This document shows positions 38,088 through 47,101 of a DNA stretch of 64,000 nucleotides, in pieces. Source of the DNA: Yoonia sp. BS5-3 (GTDB taxonomy: Bacteria; Pseudomonadota; Alphaproteobacteria; Rhodobacterales; Rhodobacteraceae); assembly GCF_038069655.2 (NCBI RefSeq), contig NZ_CP150951.2, forward strand, positions 2,010,001 to 2,074,000. The letters are read 5' to 3'. Numbering within the stretch: position 1 is the first letter of the stretch; the number at the start of each line of letters is the position of its first letter. The notes below the pieces were generated by a model. It was given only the letters and a program-made list of their open reading frames with translations. It was not told the origin of the DNA and made no database searches. The translations under genes and the position numbers were made by a program.

Positions 38088-38638
38088 TCATCCTTACCTT
38101 TGGCGTCGCCCTTTGGTGGGCGGCGCATTTGTTTAAACGGCTTGCCCCTGCGGCGCGCGGAAGCCTTGGTGATAGGGGCAAGGGGCTGGTTGCCCTGCTC
38201 ATCGTGATCAGCGTTGCTTTGATGGTGATTGGATACCGCGCTGCGGACGGTACCTACTACTGGGGCCGTGATCCGATGAAGGTTGGTATCAATAATCTTT
38301 TGATGATTTTTGCATTCTATCTGTTCGCTGTGGCCGGTCCAAAGGGCGCCCGCGTTTGGTTGGGCACCAAACTGCGTCATCCACAATTGACCGCTATCGC
38401 GACCTGGGCCATCGCCCATTTGATTGTAAATGGCGACACGCCATCATTCGTTTTGTTCGGTGGTCTGTTGGTTTGGGCAATTGTTGAGATCGCGCTGATC
38501 AATGCCCAAGACGGACCATGGACACCGCCCGAACGGGCGCCTTTTAAGAAAGAAGTGATCGCGATTGTCGCCACTTTGGTGACCGTTTTCATCGTGATGG
38601 GCATACATTACGCATTGGGCGTCACACCATGGGGATAG
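38084..38638 (+). CDS. NnrU-family membrane protein
   Basis: 184 residues with about five or six membrane helices and the NnrU pattern (WWAAHLFKRLAP; NLLMIFAFYLFAVAGPKG; LRHPQLTAIATWAIAHLIVNGD). NnrU was first linked to nitric oxide/denitrification genes and is related to isoprenoid-type NAD(P)H-quinone or methyltransferase-like membrane proteins; its reaction is unknown. It is coupled to mcl2 by ATGA. Confidence 0.85.
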   Translation: MIILTFGVALWWAAHLFKRLAPAARGSLGDRGKGLVALLIVISVALMVIGYRAADGTYYWGRDPMKVGINNLLMIFAFYLFAVAGPKGARVWLGTKLRHPQLTAIATWAIAHLIVNGDTPSFVLFGGLLVWAIVEIALINAQDGPWTPPERAPFKKEVIAIVATLVTVFIVMGIHYALGVTPWG

Positions 38639-38642
38639 CGAC

Positions 38643-38846
38643 ATGAAGATCTACAGAATGCTAACTGCGGACGATACGGCTGCGTTTTGCCACAAAGTGT
38701 CTGAGGCCCTTGCAAAGGGTTGGGAACTATATGGCGATCCGACTTATGCGTTTGATCATGCAAATGGGGTGATGCGCTGCGGGCAGGCGGTGACAAAGGA
38801 TGTCGACACCCCCTACAGCCCGGATATGAAACTGGGTGAGCAGTGA
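38643..38846 (+). CDS. DUF1737 small protein
   Basis: 67 residues, MKIYRMLTADDTAAFCHKVS, then LAKGWELYGDPTYAFD, a typical DUF1737 domain (WELYGxP). Function is unknown. It starts 4 bp after the nnrU-like stop, so mcl2, nnrU-like and DUF1737 form a small operon ending before the sdh promoter. Confidence 0.82.
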   Translation: MKIYRMLTADDTAAFCHKVSEALAKGWELYGDPTYAFDHANGVMRCGQAVTKDVDTPYSPDMKLGEQ

Positions 38847-38883
38847 GTAACCCTACTAAGGCATAATCGGGCAAGACGCCTAG

Positions 38884-38946
38884 TGTGATCAAAACGGAAG
38901 CTTCGATCGAATTTTGTGATCACACTTTTTTCGACTGTGATCACAA
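38884..38946. promoter_or_regulatory. Tandem operator array upstream of sdhC
   Basis: Three TGATCA cores lie at 38886-38891, 38917-38922 and 38938-38943. The second and third are full sites (TTTGTGATCACAC and CTGTGATCACAAT) with centres 21 bp apart, the same spacing as the sucC pair. The first is a degenerate TGTGATCAAA, 31 bp further up. They lie 137-199 bp before the sdhC start. Together with the gntR and sucC sites they suggest one regulator for the TCA block. Confidence 0.7.
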
Positions 38947-39082
38947 TTTGAAAAAACTCGCTCTGCTGTGACCATTTTTCACAACTTAGTAGCTTTCGTC
39001 TGCGTGACTCTTATGTCTGAATGGTGCAAACAAGTGCCAGCTATCGTCTTGCCGACGATGAAGCCAGCGAAGGGAACCAACA

Positions 39083-39466
39083 ATGGCCGACGTGAACCGA
39101 GGCAACCGCCCGTTATCACCCCACATTTTGATTTACCGCCCGCAGATGACGTCGATGTCATCGATCATGGTGAGAATTACAGGTATCGCAGTCTTTGTTC
39201 TGGCCATTCTGGTCGTCGCATGGCTCATGGCCGCTTCTACATCTGAAACCGCTTTCGCCGGGATGAATGGATTTTTGACCGGTTGGTTTGGCGATTTGAT
39301 CTTATTCGGCGGCACATGGGCGCTGATCTATCATATGCTGGGCCGCCTGCGTCACGTGGTTTGGGATTTTGGCTATTGTCTGGATGTCAAAAAGTCGGAG
39401 GACCTTGGCGCAGGCATGTTTGTCTTGGCCACCCTCCTGACCATCTTCTTCGTCATCGTTCTGTAA
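39083..39466 (+). CDS. sdhC: Succinate dehydrogenase cytochrome b subunit SdhC
   Basis: 127-residue membrane anchor, three helices, binding haem b and ubiquinone. The opening RPLSPHILIYRPQMTSMSSIMVRITG is the family quinone-site motif, and HMLGRLRHVVWD carries the haem ligand His. First gene of sdhCDAB, 236 bp downstream of DUF1737 with the operator array in between. Confidence 0.93.
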   Translation: MADVNRGNRPLSPHILIYRPQMTSMSSIMVRITGIAVFVLAILVVAWLMAASTSETAFAGMNGFLTGWFGDLILFGGTWALIYHMLGRLRHVVWDFGYCLDVKKSEDLGAGMFVLATLLTIFFVIVL

Positions 39467-39474
39467 GAGAGGGC

Positions 39475-39852
39475 ATGAGCATGAAATATGTTACCGACCG
39501 CAAACGTGCCCAGGGTTTAGGAGCCTCCCGTCAGGGTACGCATCATCATTGGCAGATGATGATGACCTCAATCGCCCTTGTTGTGATTGTTCCCGTATTC
39601 ATTATGACTTTTGGCTATGGTCTTGGCGGCACCTATGAAGAGGTGATCGCCTATTTCAGTAAACCTTTCCCGGCGCTTGTTCTCGCGGTGAGCATTATTG
39701 TTATCGTCTATCACACCATGCAGGAAACGCTTGTTGCGATTGAGGATTACGTTCCCGGCAAAGCCGGTAAGCTTACAATCGTCGCAGTGACCGCATTTGG
39801 TTATCTGCTGATGTTAACTGGTCTTTTCGCCGTCGCGAAAATCGCGCTTTAA
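39475..39852 (+). CDS. sdhD: Succinate dehydrogenase membrane anchor SdhD
   Basis: 125 residues, three membrane helices. It shows [17 protein letters not shown] and the [15 protein letters not shown] motif seen in SdhD anchors. The frame stays open upstream from 39283 inside sdhC; ATG 39475, eight bases after the sdhC stop and after a GAGGG site, is chosen. Confidence 0.9.
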   Translation: MSMKYVTDRKRAQGLGASRQGTHHHWQMMMTSIALVVIVPVFIMTFGYGLGGTYEEVIAYFSKPFPALVLAVSIIVIVYHTMQETLVAIEDYVPGKAGKLTIVAVTAFGYLLMLTGLFAVAKIAL

Positions 39853-39869
39853 CCCCCGGAGCAACTTTT

Positions 39870-41675
39870 ATGGCAGCTTACGAATACGAAACCCATGTCT
39901 ATGACGCGATTGTTGTAGGGGCCGGGGGCGCTGGTTTGCGCGCTACATTGGGTCTGGCTGAACAAGGCCTGCGCACGGCTTGTATCACCAAGGTTTTCCC
40001 GACACGCTCGCACACTGTGGCGGCTCAGGGCGGTATTGCGGCATCCCTTGGCAATATGGGCCCTGATAGCTGGCAATGGCATATGTATGACACCGTAAAG
40101 GGGTCCGACTGGTTGGGTGATACGGATGCGATGGAGTATCTGGCCCGCGAAGCCCCCAAAGCGGTTTATGAGTTGGAGCACTACGGTGTTCCATTCAGCC
40201 GGACGGAAGAGGGTAAGATTTACCAGCGCCCCTTTGGTGGTCATACGACCGAATTCGGTGAAGGCCCCCCGGTGCAACGTACCTGTGCAGCGGCTGACCG
40301 GACTGGTCATGCTATTTTGCATACGCTGTATGGCCAGTCTTTGAAGCAACAGGCTGAGTTTTACATCGAATATTTCGCCCTTGATCTGATCATGTCAGAC
40401 GATGGCATCTGTCAGGGCGTCATCGCGTGGAAGCTGGATGACGGCACCATGCATGTGTTCAACGCCAAGACAGTTGTTCTGGCCACTGGCGGTTATGGCC
40501 GCGCCTATTTCAGCGCGACCTCAGCCCATACCTGCACCGGGGACGGTGGCGGTATGGTTGCCCGCCAAGGCCTGCCTTTGCAGGATATGGAATTCGTGCA
40601 ATTCCACCCAACGGGTATCTACGGCGCCGGTTGCCTGATCACCGAAGGCGCGCGCGGTGAAGGGGGTTACCTGACCAATTCTGAGGGTGAGCGCTTTATG
40701 GAGCGCTATGCCCCGAATTATAAAGACCTTGCCCCACGCGATTATGTTAGCCGCTGCATGACAATGGAAATTCGCGAAGGGCGCGGTGTTGGGGCGAATG
40801 GGGATCATATCTCTTTGAACCTCAACCACTTGCCATCTGAGGCATTGGCCGAGCGCCTTCCCGGTATCTCTGAATCGGCCAAGATTTTTGCGGGCGTCGA
40901 TGTGACGAAAGAGGCGATCCCGGTCCTGCCGACTGTGCACTACAACATGGGCGGTATCCCGACGAATTATCACGGTGAAGTTCTGAACCCGACCAAGAAA
41001 GACCCCAACAGGATTGTGCCAGGTCTGATGGCTGTTGGTGAGGCGGGCTGCGCATCTGTTCATGGCGCGAACCGCCTTGGATCGAACAGCTTGATTGACC
41101 TTGTCGTCTTTGGCCGCGCCGCCGCGATCCAGGCCGGTAAGGTCGTCGACCGCGATGCGCCAAACCCAACGTTGAACCAGGCATCTGTTGATGCGTGTTT
41201 TGATCGGTTTGATGGGGTTCGTCATGCAGACGGCAGCGTCCCCACTGCGGACCTTCGTCTTGAGATGCAGCGCGCCATGCAGGCCGATGCGGCCGTGTTC
41301 CGCACCGATAAGACGCTGGCCGAAGGTGTTGAGAAGATGACCGCGATTGCAGGTAAAATGGACGATCTGAAAGTGACTGATCGTAGCCTTGTCTGGAACA
41401 GTGATCTGATGGAAACGCTGGAGCTTGAAAACCTCATGCCGAACGCGTTGGCGACTATTGTCAGTGCTGAGGCACGCAAGGAAAGCCGCGGCGCCCATGC
41501 GCATGAGGATTACGCAGAGCGAGACGATGAAAAGTGGCGCGTACATACGTTGTCACATGTTGATGCTGCGAAGGTAAAGCTCAGCTATCGCCCGGTTGTG
41601 ACCGCGCCGCTGACCACCGAAGCGCAAGGTGGTATCAGCGAAGCAAAGATTGCGCCGAAAGAAAGGACGTTCTAA
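39870..41675 (+). CDS. sdhA: Succinate dehydrogenase flavoprotein subunit SdhA
   Basis: Oxidises succinate to fumarate using covalently bound FAD. 601 residues: FAD motif [20 protein letters not shown], the FAD-linking His in [11 protein letters not shown] (His48), the [10 protein letters not shown] and [21 protein letters not shown] active-site segments, and [19 protein letters not shown]. The stop overlaps the next gene's start (TAATG). Unusually, two small lipoprotein genes separate it from sdhB. Confidence 0.96.
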   Translation: MAAYEYETHVYDAIVVGAGGAGLRATLGLAEQGLRTACITKVFPTRSHTVAAQGGIAASLGNMGPDSWQWHMYDTVKGSDWLGDTDAMEYLAREAPKAVYELEHYGVPFSRTEEGKIYQRPFGGHTTEFGEGPPVQRTCAAADRTGHAILHTLYGQSLKQQAEFYIEYFALDLIMSDDGICQGVIAWKLDDGTMHVFNAKTVVLATGGYGRAYFSATSAHTCTGDGGGMVARQGLPLQDMEFVQFHPTGIYGAGCLITEGARGEGGYLTNSEGERFMERYAPNYKDLAPRDYVSRCMTMEIREGRGVGANGDHISLNLNHLPSEALAERLPGISESAKIFAGVDVTKEAIPVLPTVHYNMGGIPTNYHGEVLNPTKKDPNRIVPGLMAVGEAGCASVHGANRLGSNSLIDLVVFGRAAAIQAGKVVDRDAPNPTLNQASVDACFDRFDGVRHADGSVPTADLRLEMQRAMQADAAVFRTDKTLAEGVEKMTAIAGKMDDLKVTDRSLVWNSDLMETLELENLMPNALATIVSAEARKESRGAHAHEDYAERDDEKWRVHTLSHVDAAKVKLSYRPVVTAPLTTEAQGGISEAKIAPKERTF

Positions 41676-42013
41676 TGCGAATTCTTCCTCTTACACTGGT
41701 GGCTGCGTTTGGTTTGTCAGGCTGCCTTGACGGGGCAACCTCGGTTGATGACGTTGCCCGAAGTGGTGCCAAGACAGTTGTGAATGGCATTGTTGAGGCC
41801 CGGTTCCCCGGCGTTGATGCATCTGTCGCAACGGATTGTATTATCGATAACGCCTCGGCGTCTGAGATTGTGACGATTGGCCAAGCCGCTTTGACGGGAA
41901 CGACGGATGCAACGACATCGCTGGTGCTTGAGATTGCTCAGCGCCCGGATACCGTTTCCTGCATCGCCGAAGATACATTGGGCGTCGGGGATATCCTGTC
42001 GGTGCTCGGCTGA
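41675..42013 (+). CDS. Small lipoprotein inside the sdh operon (first)
   Basis: 112 residues with a lipoprotein signal ([17 protein letters not shown], Cys17). The mature part has two Cys (TDCIIDNAS; VSCIAED), suggesting a periplasmic disulfide. No known domain. It is coupled to sdhA by TAATG and to the next gene by TGATG, so it is made with the Sdh subunits. Role unknown; an envelope or assembly factor is only a guess. Confidence 0.7.
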   Translation: MRILPLTLVAAFGLSGCLDGATSVDDVARSGAKTVVNGIVEARFPGVDASVATDCIIDNASASEIVTIGQAALTGTTDATTSLVLEIAQRPDTVSCIAEDTLGVGDILSVLG

Positions 42014-42318
42014 TGATCTGCCGGGCCCCTGCCTATATACTGACAGTTTGTGGGGTGCTTTTGGCGGCCTGCGAGACGACACCACCAACGCCTGAAGAGG
42101 CGGCGCAGCGTTGCGAACAACGTGCGCAGGCGGCGCAGGCGCCAGATGTTTCTGGGAATGTTGGCATTAACAGCCAAACTGGCACCTCAGTCGGTCTCAG
42201 TATCGGCCTAAGTGCAGACTTGCTGCGTGGACGGGACCCTTTGGAAGTTTACGAGTCCTGTGTGATTGACCTGACAGGAGAGCCGCCGATCCGGCCGCCT
42301 CGCTTGTTGGTCTTGTGA
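42013..42318 (+). CDS. Small lipoprotein inside the sdh operon (second)
   Basis: 101 residues with a lipoprotein signal ([11 protein letters not shown], Cys near 20), two more Cys ([16 protein letters not shown]) and a Gly/Ser-rich centre ([20 protein letters not shown]). No family recognised. It follows the first lipoprotein with a 1-bp overlap; sdhB starts 40 bp later. The Cys pair and size parallel those of its neighbour, though the sequences do not obviously align. Confidence 0.68.
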   Translation: MICRAPAYILTVCGVLLAACETTPPTPEEAAQRCEQRAQAAQAPDVSGNVGINSQTGTSVGLSIGLSADLLRGRDPLEVYESCVIDLTGEPPIRPPRLLVL

Positions 42319-42358
42319 TGAAGAATGTTTGGATGCTCTTGACGGAAGGAACATCAAA

Positions 42359-43138
42359 ATGGTGCAACTGACACTGCCCAAGAATTCCCGTATGACAACG
42401 GGCAAGACATGGCCAAAGCCTGAGGGCGCGACAAACCTGCGCAAAGTGCAGATCTATCGCTGGAATCCAGATGATGGAAAGAACCCATCGCTCGATACGT
42501 ATTTTGTCGACATGGATACATGTGGCCCGATGGTTTTGGATGCGTTGATCAAAATTAAGAATGAGATTGATCCAACACTGACATTCCGCCGTTCTTGCCG
42601 AGAGGGCATTTGTGGATCCTGTGCGATGAATATTGACGGGATCAATACGCTCGCCTGTATTTATGGGATGGATGAGATCAAGGGCGATGTGAAAATCTAC
42701 CCGCTGCCGCACATGCCGGTTATTAAGGATTTGATCCCAGATCTGACCCATTTCTACGCACAGCATGCCAGCATCATGCCGTGGCTTGAAACCAAGACGA
42801 ACCGGCCTGCGAAGGAATGGAAGCAGTCTATTGAAGATCGCAAAAAGCTGGACGGTCTTTATGAATGTGTGATGTGCGCCTCTTGTTCCACATCTTGCCC
42901 GTCCTACTGGTGGAACGGCGATCGTTACCTTGGGCCTGCTGCCTTGCTACACGCATATCGCTGGATCATTGACAGCCGGGATGAAGCCACCGGCGAGCGG
43001 TTGGATGAGCTGGAAGATCCTTTCAAGCTCTATCGCTGTCATACGATCATGAACTGCGCCAAGACCTGCCCCAAGGGCCTTAACCCTGCATCGGCAATTG
43101 CGCATATCAAAAAGATGATGGTCGAACGGGTCGTTTAA
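42359..43138 (+). CDS. sdhB: Succinate dehydrogenase iron-sulfur subunit SdhB
   Basis: 259 residues carrying the three Fe-S clusters. [22 protein letters not shown] binds [2Fe-2S]; [16 protein letters not shown] and [17 protein letters not shown] bind the [4Fe-4S] and [3Fe-4S] clusters. It passes electrons from SdhA FAD to quinone. The frame opens 10 codons earlier, but ATG 42359 after GGAAGGA is the family start. Followed by a strong terminator. Confidence 0.96.
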   Translation: MVQLTLPKNSRMTTGKTWPKPEGATNLRKVQIYRWNPDDGKNPSLDTYFVDMDTCGPMVLDALIKIKNEIDPTLTFRRSCREGICGSCAMNIDGINTLACIYGMDEIKGDVKIYPLPHMPVIKDLIPDLTHFYAQHASIMPWLETKTNRPAKEWKQSIEDRKKLDGLYECVMCASCSTSCPSYWWNGDRYLGPAALLHAYRWIIDSRDEATGERLDELEDPFKLYRCHTIMNCAKTCPKGLNPASAIAHIKKMMVERVV

Positions 43139-43168
43139 GACACTGCCGTTTTAAATGGGAATGCCTGG

Positions 43169-43203
43169 AAAATGATCCCGTCAAATTGGCGGGATCATTT
43201 TTT
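43169..43203 (+). terminator. Intrinsic terminator of the sdh operon
   Basis: AAAATGATCCCG pairs with CGGGATCATTTT over a 9-nt loop and is followed by a T-run to 43203. It lies 31 bp after sdhB. The reverse strand also has a short T-run, so it may serve the convergent H-NS-type gene too. Confidence 0.88.
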
Positions 43204-43214
43204 AGGTCAATGGA

Positions 43215-43553
43215 TCAGATTTCCATAGCGTCTGGCGTTGCGCCGCTGGCGATAGCGGCTTTGAACCATTCCGGCTGACGTCCTTTGCCTGTCCATGTTT
43301 GGTCAGGGTTATCGGGGTTACGGTATTTTGGTGCAGATGCCGTTTTCGGGCCCGGTTTGCCTTTACGCGTTTTCTTTTCCGCAACGCTGCCGGTGATTTC
43401 AGCAAGCGAAAATCCATGAGCCGCCGCCGCTTTCTCTGCAGCTGCAAGCGCATTCTTTTTGTCTTTTGCAGCTAGCTTATCGAGTGCTTTGTCGATTTGT
43501 CCCTTGAGCTTTTCCAGCTCTTTGCGTGTCATTGATTTGAGGTCGGGTTTCAT
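43215..43553 (-). CDS. H-NS-family DNA-binding protein (HvrA type)
   Basis: 112 residues: a Lys/Ala-rich helical oligomerisation region (about 8-47), a basic linker (EKKTRKGKPGPKT), and the C-terminal H-NS DNA-binding motif KYRNPDNPDQTWTGKGRQP followed by WFKAAI. HvrA-type members act as nucleoid-associated regulators in Rhodobacterales. It is convergent with sdhCDAB and divergent from the acyltransferase gene across a 250-bp spacer. Confidence 0.9.
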   Translation of the reverse strand: MKPDLKSMTRKELEKLKGQIDKALDKLAAKDKKNALAAAEKAAAAHGFSLAEITGSVAEKKTRKGKPGPKTASAPKYRNPDNPDQTWTGKGRQPEWFKAAIASGATPDAMEI

Positions 43554-43803
43554 TTCTGCCTTCCTATGCGATGATCATCGCCCTTTATCAGCTTAAACGG
43601 TATTTTCCACCTCTCAATTAATGCGTCTCTATCCAAAAGTGTAGTCGGCTCGGGATTTCGCGTTGATAAGTTTGTGATCGGAATGGAACGTGCCCTTCGT
43701 CAAGGTTTCAGATTCTGTCGGTGGGAAAACACTTTAGTCACAGCTTCAAAGCGCTGTCGAAGATGGGATTTACGCGGCAATCGAACCCTGTCACCCTTGC
43801 GCC

Positions 43804-45174
43804 ATGACGCAAACTGTTTCCTTACCTTTGTGGGTTTTTGTACTGATTGTCCTTTTTGCTGGCGTCACGTTTGCATCCCATTTCTTGTTTCCATCGGTCC
43901 GTTGGTTTTTCCGCAAGCGTGCCGAACGTGTCATTGCGCAGTTGAACGAGCGTCTGCAGCGCCCGATTGAACCGTTTAAGCTGGCCCGCCGCTATGATAT
44001 GATCCAACGCTTAATCTATGATCCTGAAGTCACGCAGGCCATCGTCGAATATGCCCGCAAAGAGCAGGTTCCCGAGAATGTCGCATTTGAAAGGGCTAGT
44101 CGTTACGCGCGTGAAATTGTGCCGTCATTCTCTGCGACCGCGTATTTTAGTATCGGTATTCGCTTGGCGAAATGGTTGTCGAAGTCGCTGTATAATATTC
44201 GATTGGGGTCCTTTGACCGTAAACGCCTGGCTGAGATTGATCCTGACGCGGCCGTTGTTTTTGTCATCAATCATCGCAGCAATATGGATTATGTATTGGT
44301 AACATATCTTGCGGCGAATGCTGGCGCGTTGTCTTATGCGGTTGGTGAATGGGCGCGGGTCTGGCCACTTTCACCGATAATTCGTGCGATGGGGGCTTAT
44401 TTCATCAGGCGCAAATCGCGGGGTGCTTTATATCGCAAGGTATTAGCCCGATATGTCCAAATGGCCACGCAGGGTGGGGTGAGCCAGGCCGTTTTTCCAG
44501 AGGGCGGGCTGAGCTTGGATGGAAAACTAGCATCGCCGCGCCTGGGATTGCTCAATTACATCATCGATGACTTCGACCCTGAAAAACGCGAAGTGATCTT
44601 TGTTCCCGTGGCTTTGAACTACGATCGCGTTTTGGAGGACACATTCCTGATTGCTGCGGACAAATCCGGAAAGCGCCGGTTCCGCCCGCCATTACTCAAC
44701 GTTCTGCGCCGGGTGTCTCGTCATTTTTTGTTGCGTATGACCGGACGTTTTCGCGGATTTGGAACGGCATCGGTCAGTTTTGGTGAACCTTTGGAATTGT
44801 CGACATTCATTCAAGATGAAACAGGTGATCCAACATCAAAGGTTGCCGATGAACTTATGCGCCGCATTTCGGATGTCGTTCCCGTCTTGGGCATGCCGTT
44901 GGTGGCACGACTAATTTTGCAAAGCGGCCCGATCCTACGAGAAGAGCTTGAGACGCGCGTTGACGATATGGTCCGCTTTTTGACAGACCGTGAATTGCCA
45001 GCGCCAAGCCGCCATCCACGTGTGATTGTCGCGGATGCGTTGAGCCGCATGTCAGCCAGGCGATTGATCGATGAGACAGATGAAGGCGTTGTCGTTACTG
45101 AACTTGGACGGGACATCCTGACCTATTATGCGAACTCAATTGCCCACCATTTTCGCGCGCTAGAAGGCGCCTGA
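43804..45174 (+). CDS. PlsB-like glycerol-phosphate acyltransferase
   Basis: 456-residue membrane-associated acyltransferase: an N-terminal helix (about 8-28), then the catalytic NHRSNMDYV (HX4D, His157-Asp162) and the phosphate-binding FPEGGLSLDGK segment. The C-terminal 150 residues include a TELGRDILTYYANSIAHHF stretch like that of PlsB. Likely acylates glycerol-3-phosphate or lysophosphatidate. It is monocistronic, with a 250-bp upstream spacer in which no gene was seen. Confidence 0.82.
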   Translation: MTQTVSLPLWVFVLIVLFAGVTFASHFLFPSVRWFFRKRAERVIAQLNERLQRPIEPFKLARRYDMIQRLIYDPEVTQAIVEYARKEQVPENVAFERASRYAREIVPSFSATAYFSIGIRLAKWLSKSLYNIRLGSFDRKRLAEIDPDAAVVFVINHRSNMDYVLVTYLAANAGALSYAVGEWARVWPLSPIIRAMGAYFIRRKSRGALYRKVLARYVQMATQGGVSQAVFPEGGLSLDGKLASPRLGLLNYIIDDFDPEKREVIFVPVALNYDRVLEDTFLIAADKSGKRRFRPPLLNVLRRVSRHFLLRMTGRFRGFGTASVSFGEPLELSTFIQDETGDPTSKVADELMRRISDVVPVLGMPLVARLILQSGPILREELETRVDDMVRFLTDRELPAPSRHPRVIVADALSRMSARRLIDETDEGVVVTELGRDILTYYANSIAHHFRALEGA

Positions 45175-45354
45175 TAGTCGTAGCTGTTGATGCTTTTAGT
45201 CAGGTATTTGCCCAATAAAATATGGATTTCCTTCCAAAAAACCGCTGTCGACCCGCCATTATTGGGGGGTTTGAAGACGTGAATAACTTTGTAAGAATCT
45301 TCATGCTACCATGGGTTGTTAACACTTCGTTAATGATTAATAGAGAGTTTGGTT

Positions 45355-45570
45355 ATGGGACATGAATGGATAATCGATGTACTCGCCGATCTGAAGTCGT
45401 TCGCCAGCACGAATGATCTTCCGATTTTGGCGTCACAGCTCGATGAGGCTGCGCTGATCGCATCTGCTGAGATCAGTAGCGCGCATGAGAAACCGTCCCG
45501 ACAGGTGGGAGGTAACGGCCCTGGAACTGGACTCGTTTTTGCAGGAACTGGAGCAAGCAGACGCGCTTGA
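45355..45570 (+). CDS. Small conserved-looking protein overlapping luxR start
   Basis: 71 residues, opening MGHEWIIDVLADLKSFASTN then LPILASQLDEAALIASAEIS, a compact amphipathic helical protein. It resembles short ORFs I recall ahead of luxR genes in Roseobacters, but I cannot check. The second half (from about residue 44) lies over the luxR start in another frame and has less coding character. TTG 45349 is an alternative start. It may be translationally coupled to luxR. Confidence 0.55.
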   Translation: MGHEWIIDVLADLKSFASTNDLPILASQLDEAALIASAEISSAHEKPSRQVGGNGPGTGLVFAGTGASRRA

Positions 45571-46306
45571 GCAAATCCAAGACTTGATCATTGGGCTGCG
45601 TGATGCATTCGCAATTGATCATGTCGTTTATCACTGGGTCAGCGCCGATGGGGAGCAATACGGCTTTGGCACCTATGACCCGGCCTGGGCAGAGCGTTAC
45701 GCCGAAAAGGATTATATTCGCGTTGATCCCGTGATCATCGGGTGCTTTCAGCGCTTTCATCCCGTCGATTGGAAACGACTTGATTGGTCTTCAAAGGCCG
45801 CGCGCGCATTTCGGAAAGATGCGCAGACCTATGGCATTGGCACGCAGGGCTTCTCAATTCCCATCCGTGGTCCAAATGGGCAACTCGCCTTGTTTACCGC
45901 ATCTCACACAACGGATGACGAAAGCTGGGCGGAATTCACGACCAATCATCAACGTGACTGGATTTTGATTGCCCATTACTTGAATCAAAAAGCGTTGGAA
46001 TTGGAAAAGGGGCGGGCACCCGAGCCTATCCGCGCGTTAAGCCCGCGAGAAACTGACGCCCTGACATATTTGGGGATGGGCTATAGCAGGGGGCAAGTGG
46101 CCGATTTGCTAAGCATTTCTGAGCATACTTTGCGAGCCTATATCGAAAGCGCGCGCTTCAAGCTAGGCGCCTTGAATACCACCCACGCGGTCGCCCGCGC
46201 CACAAGTGAAGGTTTGATCCTGATTGGTGGGGCTGCACGGGCGGCCAATGGAGGGTGGCCGGGGCGCAAAACTGATGACAAAGTCCTGAAAATTGCGGCT
46301 AGTTAA
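45485..46306 (+). CDS. luxR: LuxR-family quorum-sensing regulator
   Basis: 273 residues: an N-terminal autoinducer-binding domain (about 20-170, with HVVYHWVSADGEQYGFGTY and ADGEQ/DPVIIGC segments) and a C-terminal LuxR HTH (LSPRETDALTYLGMGYSRGQ; SISEHTLRAYIESARFKLGA). It is adjacent to a cognate luxI. The start at 45485 lies inside the small upstream ORF and has a weak ribosome-binding site, consistent with coupling; the exact start is uncertain. Confidence 0.88.
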   Translation: MRNRPDRWEVTALELDSFLQELEQADALEQIQDLIIGLRDAFAIDHVVYHWVSADGEQYGFGTYDPAWAERYAEKDYIRVDPVIIGCFQRFHPVDWKRLDWSSKAARAFRKDAQTYGIGTQGFSIPIRGPNGQLALFTASHTTDDESWAEFTTNHQRDWILIAHYLNQKALELEKGRAPEPIRALSPRETDALTYLGMGYSRGQVADLLSISEHTLRAYIESARFKLGALNTTHAVARATSEGLILIGGAARAANGGWPGRKTDDKVLKIAAS

Positions 46307-46372
46307 TAATTATTAACAAATCATTAATAGCTCGACCGACGCGTTAACCTTTGCGCGGCAGAGCCAGCCTAG

Positions 46373-46396
46373 TCTCAAGCCATCATCAGCTTGAGA
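46373..46396 (+). promoter_or_regulatory. Inverted repeat before luxI
   Basis: TCTCAAGC and GCTTGAGA, 8-bp perfect arms around CATCATCA, end 10 bases before the luxI ATG. The right arm runs into the AGAAGGG ribosome-binding site. It may be a LuxR binding site (lux-box-like) or an RNA hairpin that hides the ribosome site. It does not match the classic lux box consensus well. Confidence 0.45.
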
Positions 46397-46406
46397 AGGG
46401 TCAGAA

Positions 46407-47042
46407 ATGCTTCGTTACATTTATGGAAATGCGCTATCGGAATACCCTGTTTTGCAGGACACCATGCATCGTGATCGGGCCAGTCAATTTGCCGAACGTT
46501 TGAAGTGGGACGTTCATGTCGACGACAAGGGCTGGGAGCAGGATGAATATGACGCCATGAACCCGCTTTATGTCATTTGGGAAAATCGGGACGGTACCCA
46601 TGGCGGCTCAATGCGGTTCCTGCCGACGACCGAGCAAACGATGGTCAATGACCATTTCTCGGAACTCTTAAACGGCGTCGATATTCGCAGCCCTTTCATT
46701 TGGGAATGCACGCGCTTCGTCCTTGGCCAGGGCGCAAATTCGCGGGTGGCGGCAGCGATGATGCTTGCTGGGGGCGAGCTGATGCGCGCATTTGCCCTGA
46801 CCCATCTATTGGGCGTGTTTGATCCGCGCATGGTACGGATCTATTCGATGATTGGTGCATCGCCCGAGGTGTTGGGCAGCGCGGGTGAGGGCCGTGATAA
46901 GATCAGCGTTGGTCTGTGGCCTTTCCGGCCAGAGGATCGCATCAAAGTTCTCAAGCGCGCTGGACTGTCGTCTGAGATATCAGAGCATTGGTTTGCCCGA
47001 TCATTTGGTCATGCCGTATCTGAGGTAAGAAAGGCCGCTTAG
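46407..47042 (+). CDS. luxI: N-acyl-homoserine lactone synthase LuxI
   Basis: Makes acyl-homoserine lactone from S-adenosylmethionine and acyl-ACP (or acyl-CoA). 211 residues with nearly all conserved LuxI positions: Arg24, Phe28, Trp34, Asp46, Asp49, Arg70, Phe84, Glu100 and Arg103. The acyl chain cannot be inferred. It lies 100 bp after luxR in the same direction, separated by an AT-rich spacer with the inverted repeat. Confidence 0.93.
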   Translation: MLRYIYGNALSEYPVLQDTMHRDRASQFAERLKWDVHVDDKGWEQDEYDAMNPLYVIWENRDGTHGGSMRFLPTTEQTMVNDHFSELLNGVDIRSPFIWECTRFVLGQGANSRVAAAMMLAGGELMRAFALTHLLGVFDPRMVRIYSMIGASPEVLGSAGEGRDKISVGLWPFRPEDRIKVLKRAGLSSEISEHWFARSFGHAVSEVRKAA

Positions 47043-47101
47043 GCCGACGATCTTTCACGCGCGCACTGGTGATGCCGCGACAGCCAAGATAGTGTCGCGG
47101 C

